Shown piece by piece: positions 43,920 to 52,591 of a stretch of 64,000 nucleotides of DNA. The position numbers were made by a program, and so were the translations under genes. The DNA comes from Argonema galeatum A003/A1. Its GTDB lineage: Bacteria > Cyanobacteriota > Cyanobacteriia > Cyanobacteriales > Aerosakkonemataceae. Where the stretch lies: positions 124,001 through 188,000 of the forward strand of contig NZ_JAIQZM010000006.1 of assembly GCF_023333595.1 (NCBI RefSeq), given 5' to 3'. Under the pieces are notes generated by a model that saw nothing but the letters and a program-made list of their open reading frames with translations, made no database searches and was not told the origin of the DNA. Every line of letters begins with the position of its first letter. The stretch's first letter is position 1.

Positions 43920-46355
43920 ATGGAACCAGTTTACGGCGACAAGCAACTAAAATTTAAGTCCAGAGAAGATCGGCAAATTGAAGTAACTATAAGCCAGTCA
44001 ACCCCGCACGAGCAGGGTAAATCCGCCCCAACTAACTCTAGCAGCAGCTTTTGGCAGCGTTTCCTGCTGGTACAGGGAATTGGTTGGATCGGTGGTTTAG
44101 GAATTCTCGGTGGCGGCATGGTTTGGGCAAAAAACCAAACACCATCGGAGGGGTTTGTGGTCGCCCAAATTCCTGATGTTATGCCCAAAGCTGTGCCTCA
44201 AGACCCGGCACCAGAAGCTCGAAGAGAAGCCGCACCAGTTTTTACGACACGCACTCGTCCTAGAACCGCCCAGAGGTCAAGGCTGGGACGCGCTGGAACA
44301 ACATCCCCATCTGTGGCTAGTAACAATAACAACTCTTATATCGACCCCACTGATTACAGTCTGGGTGCTACAAGGAGGCGGGACTTAGGTACTAGCTCTT
44401 ACAAACCACCAAGTTCTGTAGTGCTGTCGGAACGTTCAACCGGCTGTCAAAGAGTTTTTAGCGGGGGAGGGGCAAGCGGTCGTTGCGGTAGCGCTGCGGT
44501 ATCTAGAATAAGGGTTAGAAGGAATGCTGTCGCCAGCGATACAGTCAGTGGACGCCGCCGCCAGCGCACGCGAGATATTCCCCGTTTTTACCAGGCGTCT
44601 CGGCAAGTGCGTCCCACTCAAACCGATCGCGCAGTTCGTTCCTACCAGGCTTATCGGCAAGTGCGTCCCACTCAAACCGATCGCGCAGTTCGTTCCTACC
44701 AAGCTTATCGGCAAGTGCGTCCCACTCAAACCGATCGCGCAGTCCGTTCCTACCAAGCTTCTCGGCAAGTGCGTCCCACTCAAACCGATCGCGCAGTCCG
44801 TTCCTACCAGGCTTCACGGCAAGTGCGTCCCACTCAAACCGATCTGCAAGCAGGTTCTTATCAACTCAGTCGCCTACCGCGTCCCACTCAAAGCGATCGC
44901 TCAGTACGTTCTTACCAGCAGAGTCGGCTGACAGTGGCGCGACAAAGCGAAGATCTGCCCCGTTCCTATAGAATCAGCCGTTTGCCCCAGACGCGACAAA
45001 GCGAAGATCTGCCCCGTTCCTATAGAATCAGCCGTTTGCCCCAGACGCGACAAAGCGAAGATCTGCCCCGTTCCTATAGAATCAGCCGTTTGCCCCAGAC
45101 GCAACAAAGCGACGATCTACCCCGTTCTTATCGAATCAGCCGTTTGCCCCAGGCGCAACAAAGCGACGATCTACCCCGTTCTTATCGAATCAGCCGTTTG
45201 CCCCAGACGCAACAAAGCGACGATCTACCCCGTTCTTATCAGAAAAAACGTCTTCCTATTGCCGATCGAATTACCTGGAAATCCAGGCGTCGAGATGTAA
45301 GGGTGGCGGCAATTGGAAAAGTCAATATTAGTCCGATAAATATCAGTCCCAGAGGTATTGGTCTGGGCAAACAAGGAGATCTTAGCACTCGCAGCGAAAG
45401 CACGATTAATAGCGAGATCCGGGGCAATGAAACTCTTCCCAATCCAGCATTGACCTACTACTATAAGCAAGGGCAGCCATCAGAAGCAGAAGTGGGCAAC
45501 AGCAATCTACCAATAATTTTCCCATTGGCTGTTCCCGCCGAAATTACCTCTGTGTTTGGCTGGCGAATTCATCCCATCAGTGGCGATCGCCGTTTCCACT
45601 CCGGGACAGACTTAGGTGCGCCAATGGGAACGCCAGTTTTGGCCGCTCATGCTGGCAAAGTTGCGATCGCAGACTTCTTAGGCGGCTACGGCTTGTCTGT
45701 TGTTCTCCGTCACAACAACGACACTCAAGAAACCCGCTACAATCACCTCTCAGAAGTTTTAGTCCAGCCAGGAGAGTGGGTAGAGCCGGGAACTGCGATC
45801 GGGCGCGTTGGCAGCACCGGCAACTCGACTGGCCCTCACCTCCACTTTGAAGTTCGGGAGCAAACACCGCAAGGCTGGATCGCTATAGACCCACGCGCTC
45901 AACTAGAGTATAGCTTGGCTCAATTGGTGAAAATCTTTAAAACTGCTCAAGCGACTCAAGAACCAAAGGCTTACGAAAAACCTCAGCAGCCCCAAGCTAA
46001 CTCCCAGCCACCTGATAGCGAGATACCTAATATTCAACCATCTGAAGTACCGCTATCTAAAGTTCAGCCAACTAACTCTCAATTACCGGAAATTACTGTT
46101 CCTCAAACTCAGGAAACTAACTCTCAATTACCGGAAATTACTGTTCCTCAAACCCAGGAAACCAACTCTCAATTACCGGAAATTACTGTTCCTCAAACCC
46201 AGGAAACCAACTCTCAATTACCGGAAATACCTGTTCCTCAAACCCAGGAAACCAACTCTCAATTACCTGAAGCTACAATTCCTAAAGCTCAGCCAATTAA
46301 TTCCGACTCACCTGAAGTGCCATTACCTAACTCGCAACCTTCCAACACCCATTAG
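43920..46355 (+). CDS. M23-family peptidase with 18-residue Arg-rich repeats and 15-residue C-terminal repeats
   Basis: 811 residues from ATG 43920, with GGTGGAG just upstream; GTG 43908 is also open. One transmembrane or signal-anchor segment at about residues 45-70 (LLVQGIGWIGGLGILGGG). Residues about 222-445 are twelve and a part copies of an 18-residue unit (SYQASRQVRPTQTDRAVR grading into SYRISRLPQTRQSEDLPR). The M23 domain (about 540-660) has HSGTDLG and HLHFEVRE, the zinc ligands of lysostaphin-type endopeptidases. The tail has five 15-residue TNSQLPE-type repeats. It should sit in the envelope and cut or bind peptidoglycan. Confidence 0.88.
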   Translation: MEPVYGDKQLKFKSREDRQIEVTISQSTPHEQGKSAPTNSSSSFWQRFLLVQGIGWIGGLGILGGGMVWAKNQTPSEGFVVAQIPDVMPKAVPQDPAPEARREAAPVFTTRTRPRTAQRSRLGRAGTTSPSVASNNNNSYIDPTDYSLGATRRRDLGTSSYKPPSSVVLSERSTGCQRVFSGGGASGRCGSAAVSRIRVRRNAVASDTVSGRRRQRTRDIPRFYQASRQVRPTQTDRAVRSYQAYRQVRPTQTDRAVRSYQAYRQVRPTQTDRAVRSYQASRQVRPTQTDRAVRSYQASRQVRPTQTDLQAGSYQLSRLPRPTQSDRSVRSYQQSRLTVARQSEDLPRSYRISRLPQTRQSEDLPRSYRISRLPQTRQSEDLPRSYRISRLPQTQQSDDLPRSYRISRLPQAQQSDDLPRSYRISRLPQTQQSDDLPRSYQKKRLPIADRITWKSRRRDVRVAAIGKVNISPINISPRGIGLGKQGDLSTRSESTINSEIRGNETLPNPALTYYYKQGQPSEAEVGNSNLPIIFPLAVPAEITSVFGWRIHPISGDRRFHSGTDLGAPMGTPVLAAHAGKVAIADFLGGYGLSVVLRHNNDTQETRYNHLSEVLVQPGEWVEPGTAIGRVGSTGNSTGPHLHFEVREQTPQGWIAIDPRAQLEYSLAQLVKIFKTAQATQEPKAYEKPQQPQANSQPPDSEIPNIQPSEVPLSKVQPTNSQLPEITVPQTQETNSQLPEITVPQTQETNSQLPEITVPQTQETNSQLPEIPVPQTQETNSQLPEATIPKAQPINSDSPEVPLPNSQPSNTH
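44585..45255 (+). repeat. 54-bp tandem repeat inside the M23 peptidase gene
   Basis: Twelve full units plus a partial one of 54 bases (18 codons). Units 1-4 and 8-12 are nearly identical within each block, so there are two sub-families. Open frames on the other strand and in other frames here are side effects of the 54-base period. Confidence 0.9.
46069..46285 (+). repeat. 45-bp tandem repeat at the 3' end of the M23 peptidase gene
   Basis: Five units of 45 bases encoding TNSQLPEITVPQTQE and variants. The first three are nearly identical in DNA. Confidence 0.85.
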
Positions 46356-46367
46356 ACTGGCGATCGG

Positions 46368-46593
46368 CATTGTCTGTCTTCATCATTGGTTAAATTTAAC
46401 CGCAGATATAGCGGTTCTCAAGTAAGTGAGGTACGTAGTTGGGCTTTAGCCCTCTTAATTTAGTGGTTATATAAGCTGTCAGTCATACCTCATCTACCTT
46501 ATAAGGGCTATAAAGACAGATGAACGCAGATGAACGCAGATAAGAATAAAAACACGAATTTTTTAGACAACCGATGCGTAAGGACATGATATA
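46368..46593 (+). repeat. CAGATAAACG repeat family copy, interrupted
   Basis: Starts ATTGTCTGTCTTCATCATTGG, continues TTAAATTTAACCGCAGATA, is broken by a 102-base insertion (46409-46510), then resumes AAGACAGATGAACGCAGATG and ends ACCGATGCGTAAGGACATGA. It occupies most of the 298-base gap between the M23 and ribE genes. Confidence 0.75.
46409..46510. mobile_element. MITE-like insertion nested in a repeat copy
   Basis: 102 bases inserted at TA within the CAGATAAACG repeat (compare the uninterrupted CAGATGAAGACAG at 8330). Ends TAGC/GCTA, with imperfect inner inverted arms AAGTAAGTGAGGTACG and CATACCTCATCTACCTT. TA is present on both sides, consistent with a TA target duplication. Confidence 0.65.
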
Positions 46594-46653
46594 ATATCCA
46601 ATCGGTCTGCGTCAGAATTGTTCGTTTTTCCCCTCTGCCTTTCTTGGCTCTAC

Positions 46654-47322
46654 CTAAAAATAGCCGTGTTCTATCAAAAACCCAGGTGTAATCTCATCAG
46701 GAGTCGCAGTCATGCCGCTGGAACCCGAACGGACTAATTTTTCGATATATTTGCCCAAAATATCCCCTTCTAGATTTACCCAACTACCCGTCTTGAGATG
46801 GTAGAGATTCGTTTGGGCAAAAGTATGGGGAATCACAGCCACTTTAAACCAAGTGCCAGCCGAGTCACAATCCGCCACAGTCAAGCTGACACCGTTGACA
46901 GCAATACTACCTTTAGGGACAATATAACGGGCGACAGACTCAGGAGCTGTAAAACCGATCTCCCAGGAATTTGCCGTTTGTTCTACTGCTTGCACGCAAC
47001 CGATTCCATCCACATGACCCGTAACAAAATGACCGCCCAGCTTGCTGCCAACCCGCACAGCAGTCTCTAAATTTACCCAAGCATCCTCCGAGTGCCTCTG
47101 TTCCAGGGTCGTCCGCCGTAAGGTTTCTGGAGAAGCTGTGGCCACAAATCCTACCGGCAAAATCTCCACCACCGTTAGACAAACTCCGTCTACGGCCACG
47201 CTATCGCCAATGGCGAGATCCTGCAAAATCTGGTCGGCGGTATTCCCAGCGCAAGTTATCCGTAAATTATCGTTTCCTTGCAGTTGAATTGTTCCTAAAC
47301 TTTGGATTAATCCTGTAAACAC
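46654..47322 (-). CDS. ribE: Riboflavin synthase, alpha-subunit type
   Basis: 222 residues. Dismutates two 6,7-dimethyl-8-ribityllumazine to riboflavin. The two lumazine-binding domains each start with a characteristic segment: MFTGLIQSLGTI, and GHFVTGHVDGIG near residue 98. SVAVDGVCLTVVE and SIAVNGVSLTVAD are the paired strands of the internal duplication. Complete. It is divergent from the bifunctional-nuclease family gene at 47720. Confidence 0.96.
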   Translation of the reverse strand: MFTGLIQSLGTIQLQGNDNLRITCAGNTADQILQDLAIGDSVAVDGVCLTVVEILPVGFVATASPETLRRTTLEQRHSEDAWVNLETAVRVGSKLGGHFVTGHVDGIGCVQAVEQTANSWEIGFTAPESVARYIVPKGSIAVNGVSLTVADCDSAGTWFKVAVIPHTFAQTNLYHLKTGSWVNLEGDILGKYIEKLVRSGSSGMTATPDEITPGFLIEHGYF

Positions 47323-47719
47323 TGGTTTTTAGCTATAAATAATCGCTTTTTGCACAGTTTGCTTTATCTAGTCCCCAATGCAACTATCTAGCCAGATCGA
47401 AAGTCTAACTTTTTGATCGAATTTCAGATGTCTAGTTAGGATCGGCGTCAAGTCAGGGCATACTGGGATGTAAAGACGATTCTATGAAACCGCTTTGGTT
47501 GACTTAACCTGGTCTTGAGAGCCAAGATTTTGTCAATCGATTACTCTGAAAAAACATAAGTACATTGGTACTTGCCCAAAGCTGCCGAGTACCAGTTTAT
47601 CAGATTCGCCGTAAGATCCCAACTATACCGTCAGGTTAGTTTGGGAGATAAGGCGGTAAAAATATGTCAACCTTTTAGTTTAACCGCTCTTTGCCCAAGG
47701 TATTCTAGAGGCCAAGCCA
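47323..47719. other. Divergent intergenic region ribE / BFN-family gene
   Basis: 397 bases expected to hold two divergent promoters. I see no riboswitch-like conserved boxes, repeats or gene in it. Confidence 0.5.
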
Positions 47720-48211
47720 ATGATTGAAATGAGAGTCGCTGGAATTGCACTGGATGCAATCACACGCAGCCCAATTGTGCTTCTGAAAGATTCGACAGAC
47801 CGACGAGCTCTGCCGATTTATATTGGTCAGGATCAGGCCAAGTCAATTATGGGTGCGTTGGAAAACCAAACGCCTCCTCGGCCCCTCACCCATGACTTGT
47901 TTGTAAATCTTTTAGAAGCGTGGGGAATGACCCTAGACCGGATTATCATTCATTCGCTACAGGACAATACATTCTACGCCATTTTGACAGTCCGACATGG
48001 AGATGTCAAAAAAGATATCGATGCTCGTCCTAGCGATGCGATCGCTCTAGCCCTCCGCACCCGCAGTCCCATCTGGGTGATGGAAGAGGTGATTGCCGAT
48101 GCTTCTATACCTGTCGATCGGGATGCTGATGAGGCGGAACGGCAAGCCTTTCGGGCATTTGTCGATAAAATCAGACCAGAGGATTTTATCGAGAGGGGCG
48201 GCTTCAGCTAA
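47720..48211 (+). CDS. Bifunctional nuclease (BFN, DUF151) family protein
   Basis: 163 residues. The DUF151 core is typical: MRVAGIALD, PIVLLKD...RALPIYIGQDQAKSI, PRPLTHDLFVNLL, YAILTV and DARPSDAIALALRT. Plant BFN1-type relatives have RNase and DNase activity and archaeal/bacterial ones are structurally known; the cellular role in cyanobacteria is not established. C-terminal UVR-like helix not obvious. AGAGG lies upstream of the ATG. Confidence 0.92.
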   Translation: MIEMRVAGIALDAITRSPIVLLKDSTDRRALPIYIGQDQAKSIMGALENQTPPRPLTHDLFVNLLEAWGMTLDRIIIHSLQDNTFYAILTVRHGDVKKDIDARPSDAIALALRTRSPIWVMEEVIADASIPVDRDADEAERQAFRAFVDKIRPEDFIERGGFS

Positions 48212-48289
48212 ATTCGCATTAGCAATGTAAGGATTTTAGATTTTGGATTTAACGGTCGCTGGGCAAAAAAGCTGTCTGCGATCGGTAAG

Positions 48290-48335
48290 CTGCCATCTAA
48301 AATCTAAAATCTAAAATCTCAGATCTAAAATCGAC
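48290..48335 (+). repeat. ATCTAAA heptamer tandem repeat
   Basis: Four to five ATCTAAA heptamers with an ATCTCAG variant, immediately before the start of the aldo/keto reductase gene. Confidence 0.7.
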
Positions 48336-48337
48336 AG

Positions 48338-49462
48338 ATGCAATACCGAAAGTTTGGCAAAACGAATTTGCGCCTCTCAGTGTTTTCCCTGGGGACTATG
48401 CGCTACTTGGATTCCGAAGAAAATGCGCGGCAGACTCTACAGCAGGCTGTGGCGCTGGGTATCAATCACTTGGAAACCGCTAGGGGATACGGCAAAAGTG
48501 AGGAGTATCTGGGCGCAGCATTAAAATATGGCTTAGGGGTGCCGCGATCGCAACTCTATATCACCACAAAGATCCCACCCACAGCTGACCCCAAAACCGT
48601 GCGTCAGTGGATCGATGAGTCCCTAGACCGCTTGAAACTAGATTATCTAGACTGTCTGGCAATACATGGCTTGAATACCGAATCGCACCTAGACTGGGTA
48701 CAAAACGGCTCCATAAAAGCAGTACAGCAAGCTATTGCAGATGGGAAAGTCCGACACTTTGGCTTCTCCACCCACGGCTCCTTGGAACTGATTCTGGCCG
48801 CAATAAATACAAATTTATTTGAATTTATCAATCTGCATTATTACTATTTCTTTCAAAGAAATGCCGCAGCTGTTGAACTTGCTCACCAAAAGGATATGGG
48901 TGTGTTCATCATCTCACCAGCTGATAAAGGAGGACGCCTTTACACACCGCCCCCAACTCTCAAAGATTTATGCCATCCACTGTCGCCCCTGGAGCTAAAC
49001 TATCGGTTTTTATTAAGCGATCGTCGGATTGCCACCCTCAGTCTGGGTGCCGCCAACCCAGAGGAACTGATTGAGCCTTTGCGGGTTGCAGACAGCGATT
49101 TCCCGCTCACAACCCTGGAATTAGAAGTTTTAGAGCGTTTGCAAACTCATCAAACCAATATCTTGGGAACAGACAAGTGCAGCCAGTGTTATGCCTGCCT
49201 CCCTTGCCCAGAAAATATCAACATTCCCGAAGTCCTTCGCTTGCGGAATATGGCTGTCGCTTACGACATGACAGAATATGCTAAATACCGCTACGGAATG
49301 TTTGAAAACGCTGGACATTGGTTTTGGGGTACGAAAGGAAATCGCTGCACCTCTTGCGGCGACTGTCTGCCCCGCTGCCCAGAAAAGTTGGATATTCCAG
49401 CCCTCCTGCAAGACGCCCACGAGCGCCTTAACAGAGAGACTGGTCGGCGTCTTTGGGAATAA
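48338..49462 (+). CDS. Aldo/keto reductase with C-terminal 2x[4Fe-4S] ferredoxin-like domain
   Basis: 374 residues. TIM-barrel AKR domain: LSVFSLGTMRY, HLETARGYGKSEEYLG (catalytic Tyr), LYITTKIPP and LDCLAIHG. The C-terminal domain carries two cysteine clusters, CSQCYACLPCP and CTSCGDCLPRCPEKLDIP, for iron-sulfur clusters. This subfamily is widespread in anaerobes and cyanobacteria; the redox partner and substrate are unknown. The next small secreted gene starts 8 bases after the stop, so they are probably cotranscribed. Confidence 0.92.
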   Translation: MQYRKFGKTNLRLSVFSLGTMRYLDSEENARQTLQQAVALGINHLETARGYGKSEEYLGAALKYGLGVPRSQLYITTKIPPTADPKTVRQWIDESLDRLKLDYLDCLAIHGLNTESHLDWVQNGSIKAVQQAIADGKVRHFGFSTHGSLELILAAINTNLFEFINLHYYYFFQRNAAAVELAHQKDMGVFIISPADKGGRLYTPPPTLKDLCHPLSPLELNYRFLLSDRRIATLSLGAANPEELIEPLRVADSDFPLTTLELEVLERLQTHQTNILGTDKCSQCYACLPCPENINIPEVLRLRNMAVAYDMTEYAKYRYGMFENAGHWFWGTKGNRCTSCGDCLPRCPEKLDIPALLQDAHERLNRETGRRLWE

Positions 49463-49470
49463 AATTAACC

Positions 49471-49968
49471 ATGAAAGTAAAAAGAAAGAAGACTTTTATT
49501 TTTTGTCTTTTGCCTTTTGCCTTTTGCCTCTTATCATCTCGCATATTGCTGGCACAAACACCGTCAGATCGCACTACTCCCCCTCAAAGAAACAGGTGCC
49601 GAAATATCATTACCGAAACTACCATTTCCCAGACTGGTGTGACAAATCCTAGTCTTTGGTGGGCTTCAGAACGGTTTGGCGGTCAACTGCTAGATACCTG
49701 GTTGGTTTGCCAAGATGAGCGTCGGGTAACTATTATAGTGAATCGGCAAGTATGGACTTTACTCGATTATTTGGAACGCTATGAATTTGTTAATCACTTT
49801 GGTGCAGTTAGCAGAGATTATGGCTACAATCTTCGCGTTCTAAATCAGCAACGGGGGGTTTTAGCCACTTACACTTGTAATTTCAGTGTTAGCCCAACAG
49901 CCTGCAATCTTTGGATCGATACGATCGGTAGAGAGGGTTTTCAGAGACCGTCTGCGACTAAATTTTAG
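49471..49968 (+). CDS. Small secreted protein, unknown
   Basis: 165 residues from ATG 49471 (MKVKRKKTFIF); an in-frame ATG at 49453 would overlap the previous stop and lacks a better context. Signal peptide: basic start, hydrophobic core about 8-26, cleavage near LLAQ-T. The mature part has four cysteines (CRNI, VCQDERR, YTCNFS, ACNLW), probably two disulfides, and a WTLLDYLERYEFV segment. No known family. Periplasmic or extracellular location is inferred. Confidence 0.7.
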   Translation: MKVKRKKTFIFCLLPFAFCLLSSRILLAQTPSDRTTPPQRNRCRNIITETTISQTGVTNPSLWWASERFGGQLLDTWLVCQDERRVTIIVNRQVWTLLDYLERYEFVNHFGAVSRDYGYNLRVLNQQRGVLATYTCNFSVSPTACNLWIDTIGREGFQRPSATKF

Positions 49969-49978
49969 GGGCTAGAAC

Positions 49979-50090
49979 ACCGATTCATCGGTGGTTAAAT
50001 TTTTACCACAGATAAAGACAGATGAACACAGATGAACACAGATAAGAGGGGGAATTTTTTAGGCAACCGATGCCACCGGATATGATATTA
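49979..50090 (+). repeat. CAGATAAACG repeat family copy
   Basis: Contains TTAAATTTTTACCACAGATA, CAGATGAACA twice and CAGATAAG, then GGCAACCGATGCCACCGGAT and GATATTATA. The right arm ACCGATGC..CCGGATATGATAT is the form that pairs with the left arm of the copy at 8247. Confidence 0.75.
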
Positions 50091-50195
50091 TACCAAATCC
50101 GGGTTAACTACCTCCTTTTTCTTGAAGCCCGCGTAGGCGGGCTTTGTACGCGCAAGCCGCGACTTTAGTTGTAGGGTAAAAATTAACAAAAATAA

Positions 50196-50870
50196 TTACA
50201 ATTGGTTAGGGTCAACGCCCAATTCCCGCAGCCGCGCCTCTAAAATTTGTACCCGCTCTTCCGCATCTTGGGCGCGTTGCTCTGCATCTCGGGCGCGTTG
50301 CTCCAATTCTACCGAAGTTAAAAACCGACTGCCATCGGGACGATAAATTTGGAGAGAATCTTCTGTTATTTCAAAACGTATCTCCAGTCTTGGACTCACC
50401 CAACCATTTATTTCTTCAATCACTTCTAATTCCTGCTGGGAGTTTCTTTGCCATCCAGCCAAGTCCACTCGTTCTGGATCGTATATGTAATATTCCTCCA
50501 CTCCATAACGATTGTAAAAATCTAATTTTTTCGCCATTTCTTTGATAGTATTTCCTGGAGATATGATTTCAAATACCACCTGTGGGGCAATGTTATTTTC
50601 CCTCCATTGTTTGTACGAACCCCGTTTTCCTTTTGGCCTACTAAAGGCTACCATAGCATCAGGTGCTTGTCTGATTTTGTTGTTTCCTTCGACGGGATAC
50701 CAAAGTAAGTCGCCTGCGACGAATACATCGGGATCTGCGGCAAACAAAATTTCTAAGTTTTCCTTGATAGTTACAATCCATTGAAACTGTTCGGTGTTAT
50801 CTGACATGGGTTGATCGTCGCTATCTGGATATACAATTTCTTGCGTTGGTGATGTTTGAAGTTGGATCAT
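50196..50870 (-). CDS. Uma2-family (DUF820) putative endonuclease
   Basis: 224 residues from ATG 50870 (MIQLQTSPTQEIVYPDSD); an ATG nine codons upstream is less typical. PD-(D/E)XK-like residues in APDAMVAF and VVFEIISPGN. Ends with the usual ARLRELGVDPNQL tail after an AEQRAQDAEERVQ coiled coil. Distant from the copy at 17574. Role unknown; these genes are highly multiplied in cyanobacteria. Confidence 0.88.
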   Translation of the reverse strand: MIQLQTSPTQEIVYPDSDDQPMSDNTEQFQWIVTIKENLEILFAADPDVFVAGDLLWYPVEGNNKIRQAPDAMVAFSRPKGKRGSYKQWRENNIAPQVVFEIISPGNTIKEMAKKLDFYNRYGVEEYYIYDPERVDLAGWQRNSQQELEVIEEINGWVSPRLEIRFEITEDSLQIYRPDGSRFLTSVELEQRARDAEQRAQDAEERVQILEARLRELGVDPNQL

Positions 50871-50954
50871 TTGTGCAGTGCCTCGAAAACTTCCCATCTA
50901 AATTTTATCTTATATCAAGTCCGTTGGCATGGGTTGTGGATGTTAATGTGTACT

Positions 50955-51010
50955 GTTCATGGTTCATGGCAACTTCAATGAAGAATGAACCATGAACCAT
51001 GAACCATGAG
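50955..51010. repeat. Inverted GAACCAT heptamer arms
   Basis: ATGGTTC heptamers (near 50955-50975) face three GAACCAT heptamers (near 50988-51009), so a tandem repeat forms the arms of a hairpin. Farther on (51102-51142) CCAATCTAAAATCCAAAATC heptamer variants precede the stop of the next minus-strand gene. Confidence 0.6.
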
Positions 51011-51148
51011 ATTTGCAAGAAGTCTAATTAACTGGAGTTTAGACTATCGCACCTGGATTACAATAGTCTAAACACCAGTCGCTTATCAAGCGTGCGATTC
51101 GACCAATGACCAATCTAAAATCCAAAATCTAAAATCTAAAATTCCCCC

Positions 51149-52345
51149 CTAGCCTTTTTCATTGCTCGATCGATCGCGAACTCCTAACCCCTGAAAGCGA
51201 ATTTCTCTCCATAGGGATTGGTATTCTTGGAGAGTCTTTTGGGAAAGGGAAAGCAGGAATTCGCTGTTTTGCACAATTTCTGCTGTTGGCAATACCACCC
51301 GATTTCTGTCTGTATTGGCAAATTCAACTAGGTTTTTGCCAGCTAAAATGGGCGAGGCTGCTTGGGTAAAACGAGATAGTAAACGCGCAGTATCCGGTTG
51401 CCAACAGAAATCAATCCACTGTTGGAGTAAATCGGGGCTAGTATTGGCACCGGCGGGGCGTACCCACAAGTCTGTCCACAGTGCGGTGCCAGACTGGGGA
51501 ACGACGGCTGCAATGTTACGATAACGCTGCATGACTGGCAGAACGTCGGTAGACCAACCAACTGCTAGATAGGTATCTCCCAATATCAAAGGTTGCAGGT
51601 AGGCATCGGAACTGTAGAATTTGACTTGCTGGTGTAGCGCTAGGAGTTCCTGTTTTAAGTTGGGAATTTTGTCTAGTCGATCGCTATTGTAGGAATGACC
51701 GAGTTTTTTTAAGGTTAAGCCGATTACTTCACGCGGTTGGTCGAGTAAAGAAATGCTAGAGCTAAATTCCGTTCGCCATAGATCGGCCCAATCAGTCGGC
51801 GGCTTCCAGCCATTCGACTCAAATTTATCCCGACGATAGGCAATTACCGTGCTACCCCAGCGGTAGGGTGCGCCCCAAATTTTTCCTTTCGGGTCTGGTT
51901 TGCCTTGGTCATTGCGCCTTACCAGTTCTTGCCAGCGTTGCGGCAGTTGCGGCCATCGATCGAGCTGTTTTGGGTCTAGGGGTTGAATCAGCTTTTTTGC
52001 GATCGCCTGGGTCAACCAGTAATCACCCAAAGTTACCAAGTCTGCAATGGGAATCGCCCTTTCTTTCCCAAAAGGTAGAGGTATGTTTGACCACCAATTA
52101 TTCGCCTTTGGTTTCTCCTGCCAATTTTGCAGTTGGGCAAATAAATCTTTAAACTGAGTTTCCGCTGCGAAATCCAACCCAGCTGATTGTTGGAGTTCTT
52201 TACGAAATTCATTTAACAGCTGGGCTGGGATCGAATCTTTCAGCAATCTGACTTTCAGAATTGCCTGTTGCTGACCGCTACACCCTGAGAGTAGCCCTGA
52301 AACAGCCAACGCACTGCTGCCAACTAAAAAAGACCGTCGTTTCAT
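51149..52345 (-). CDS. Extracellular solute-binding lipoprotein (PotD-like)
   Basis: 398 residues. RR plus hydrophobic core plus lipobox LSGC with Cys22, so a Tat-type or Sec lipoprotein anchored in the membrane. The mature part resembles polyamine/iron-type family 1 binding proteins (NNWWSNIPLPFGKERAIPIADLVTLGDYW, GAPYRWGSTVIAYRRDKF, LILGDTYLAVGWSTDVLP). No ABC permease or ATPase gene is next to it. A polyamine ligand is a guess from the family. Confidence 0.85.
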   Translation of the reverse strand: MKRRSFLVGSSALAVSGLLSGCSGQQQAILKVRLLKDSIPAQLLNEFRKELQQSAGLDFAAETQFKDLFAQLQNWQEKPKANNWWSNIPLPFGKERAIPIADLVTLGDYWLTQAIAKKLIQPLDPKQLDRWPQLPQRWQELVRRNDQGKPDPKGKIWGAPYRWGSTVIAYRRDKFESNGWKPPTDWADLWRTEFSSSISLLDQPREVIGLTLKKLGHSYNSDRLDKIPNLKQELLALHQQVKFYSSDAYLQPLILGDTYLAVGWSTDVLPVMQRYRNIAAVVPQSGTALWTDLWVRPAGANTSPDLLQQWIDFCWQPDTARLLSRFTQAASPILAGKNLVEFANTDRNRVVLPTAEIVQNSEFLLSLSQKTLQEYQSLWREIRFQGLGVRDRSSNEKG

Positions 52346-52429
52346 TTAATTTTAGATTTTGGATGCCAGGATTTTGGGCTCTCTTGTTTCTAGTATGCCA
52401 AATTATTATAGCGCTTCGCGACTGAGTGA

Positions 52430-52563
52430 GATCGTGTCGTTTACGCATCGGTAACCTTAAAAATTTCTGCGATCATTCTTATCTGCGTTTATCTGCCTTC
52501 ATCTCTCTTCATCTGCGGTAAAAATATAACCAAAGATGACAACAGAGAATTTGACGATATCAT
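52430..52563 (-). repeat. CAGATAAACG repeat family copy, reversed
   Basis: Complementary-strand copy: GATCGTGTCG.TTTACGCATCGGT arm, CTTATCTGCGTTTATCTGCC, ATCTGCGGTAAAAATATAACC, GACAACAGAGAATTTGACGATATC. It lies between the binding-protein gene and the 1810-residue kinase gene. Confidence 0.75.
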
Positions 52564-52591
52564 ACCAAATCCGCAAGCCTCGATCCCTTTT

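Noticed and set aside
44436..45107. Long open frames on both strands inside the 54-bp repeat
   Set aside because: A 54-base period keeps every frame open once one unit lacks stops. The M23 frame alone has domains and extends beyond the repeat.
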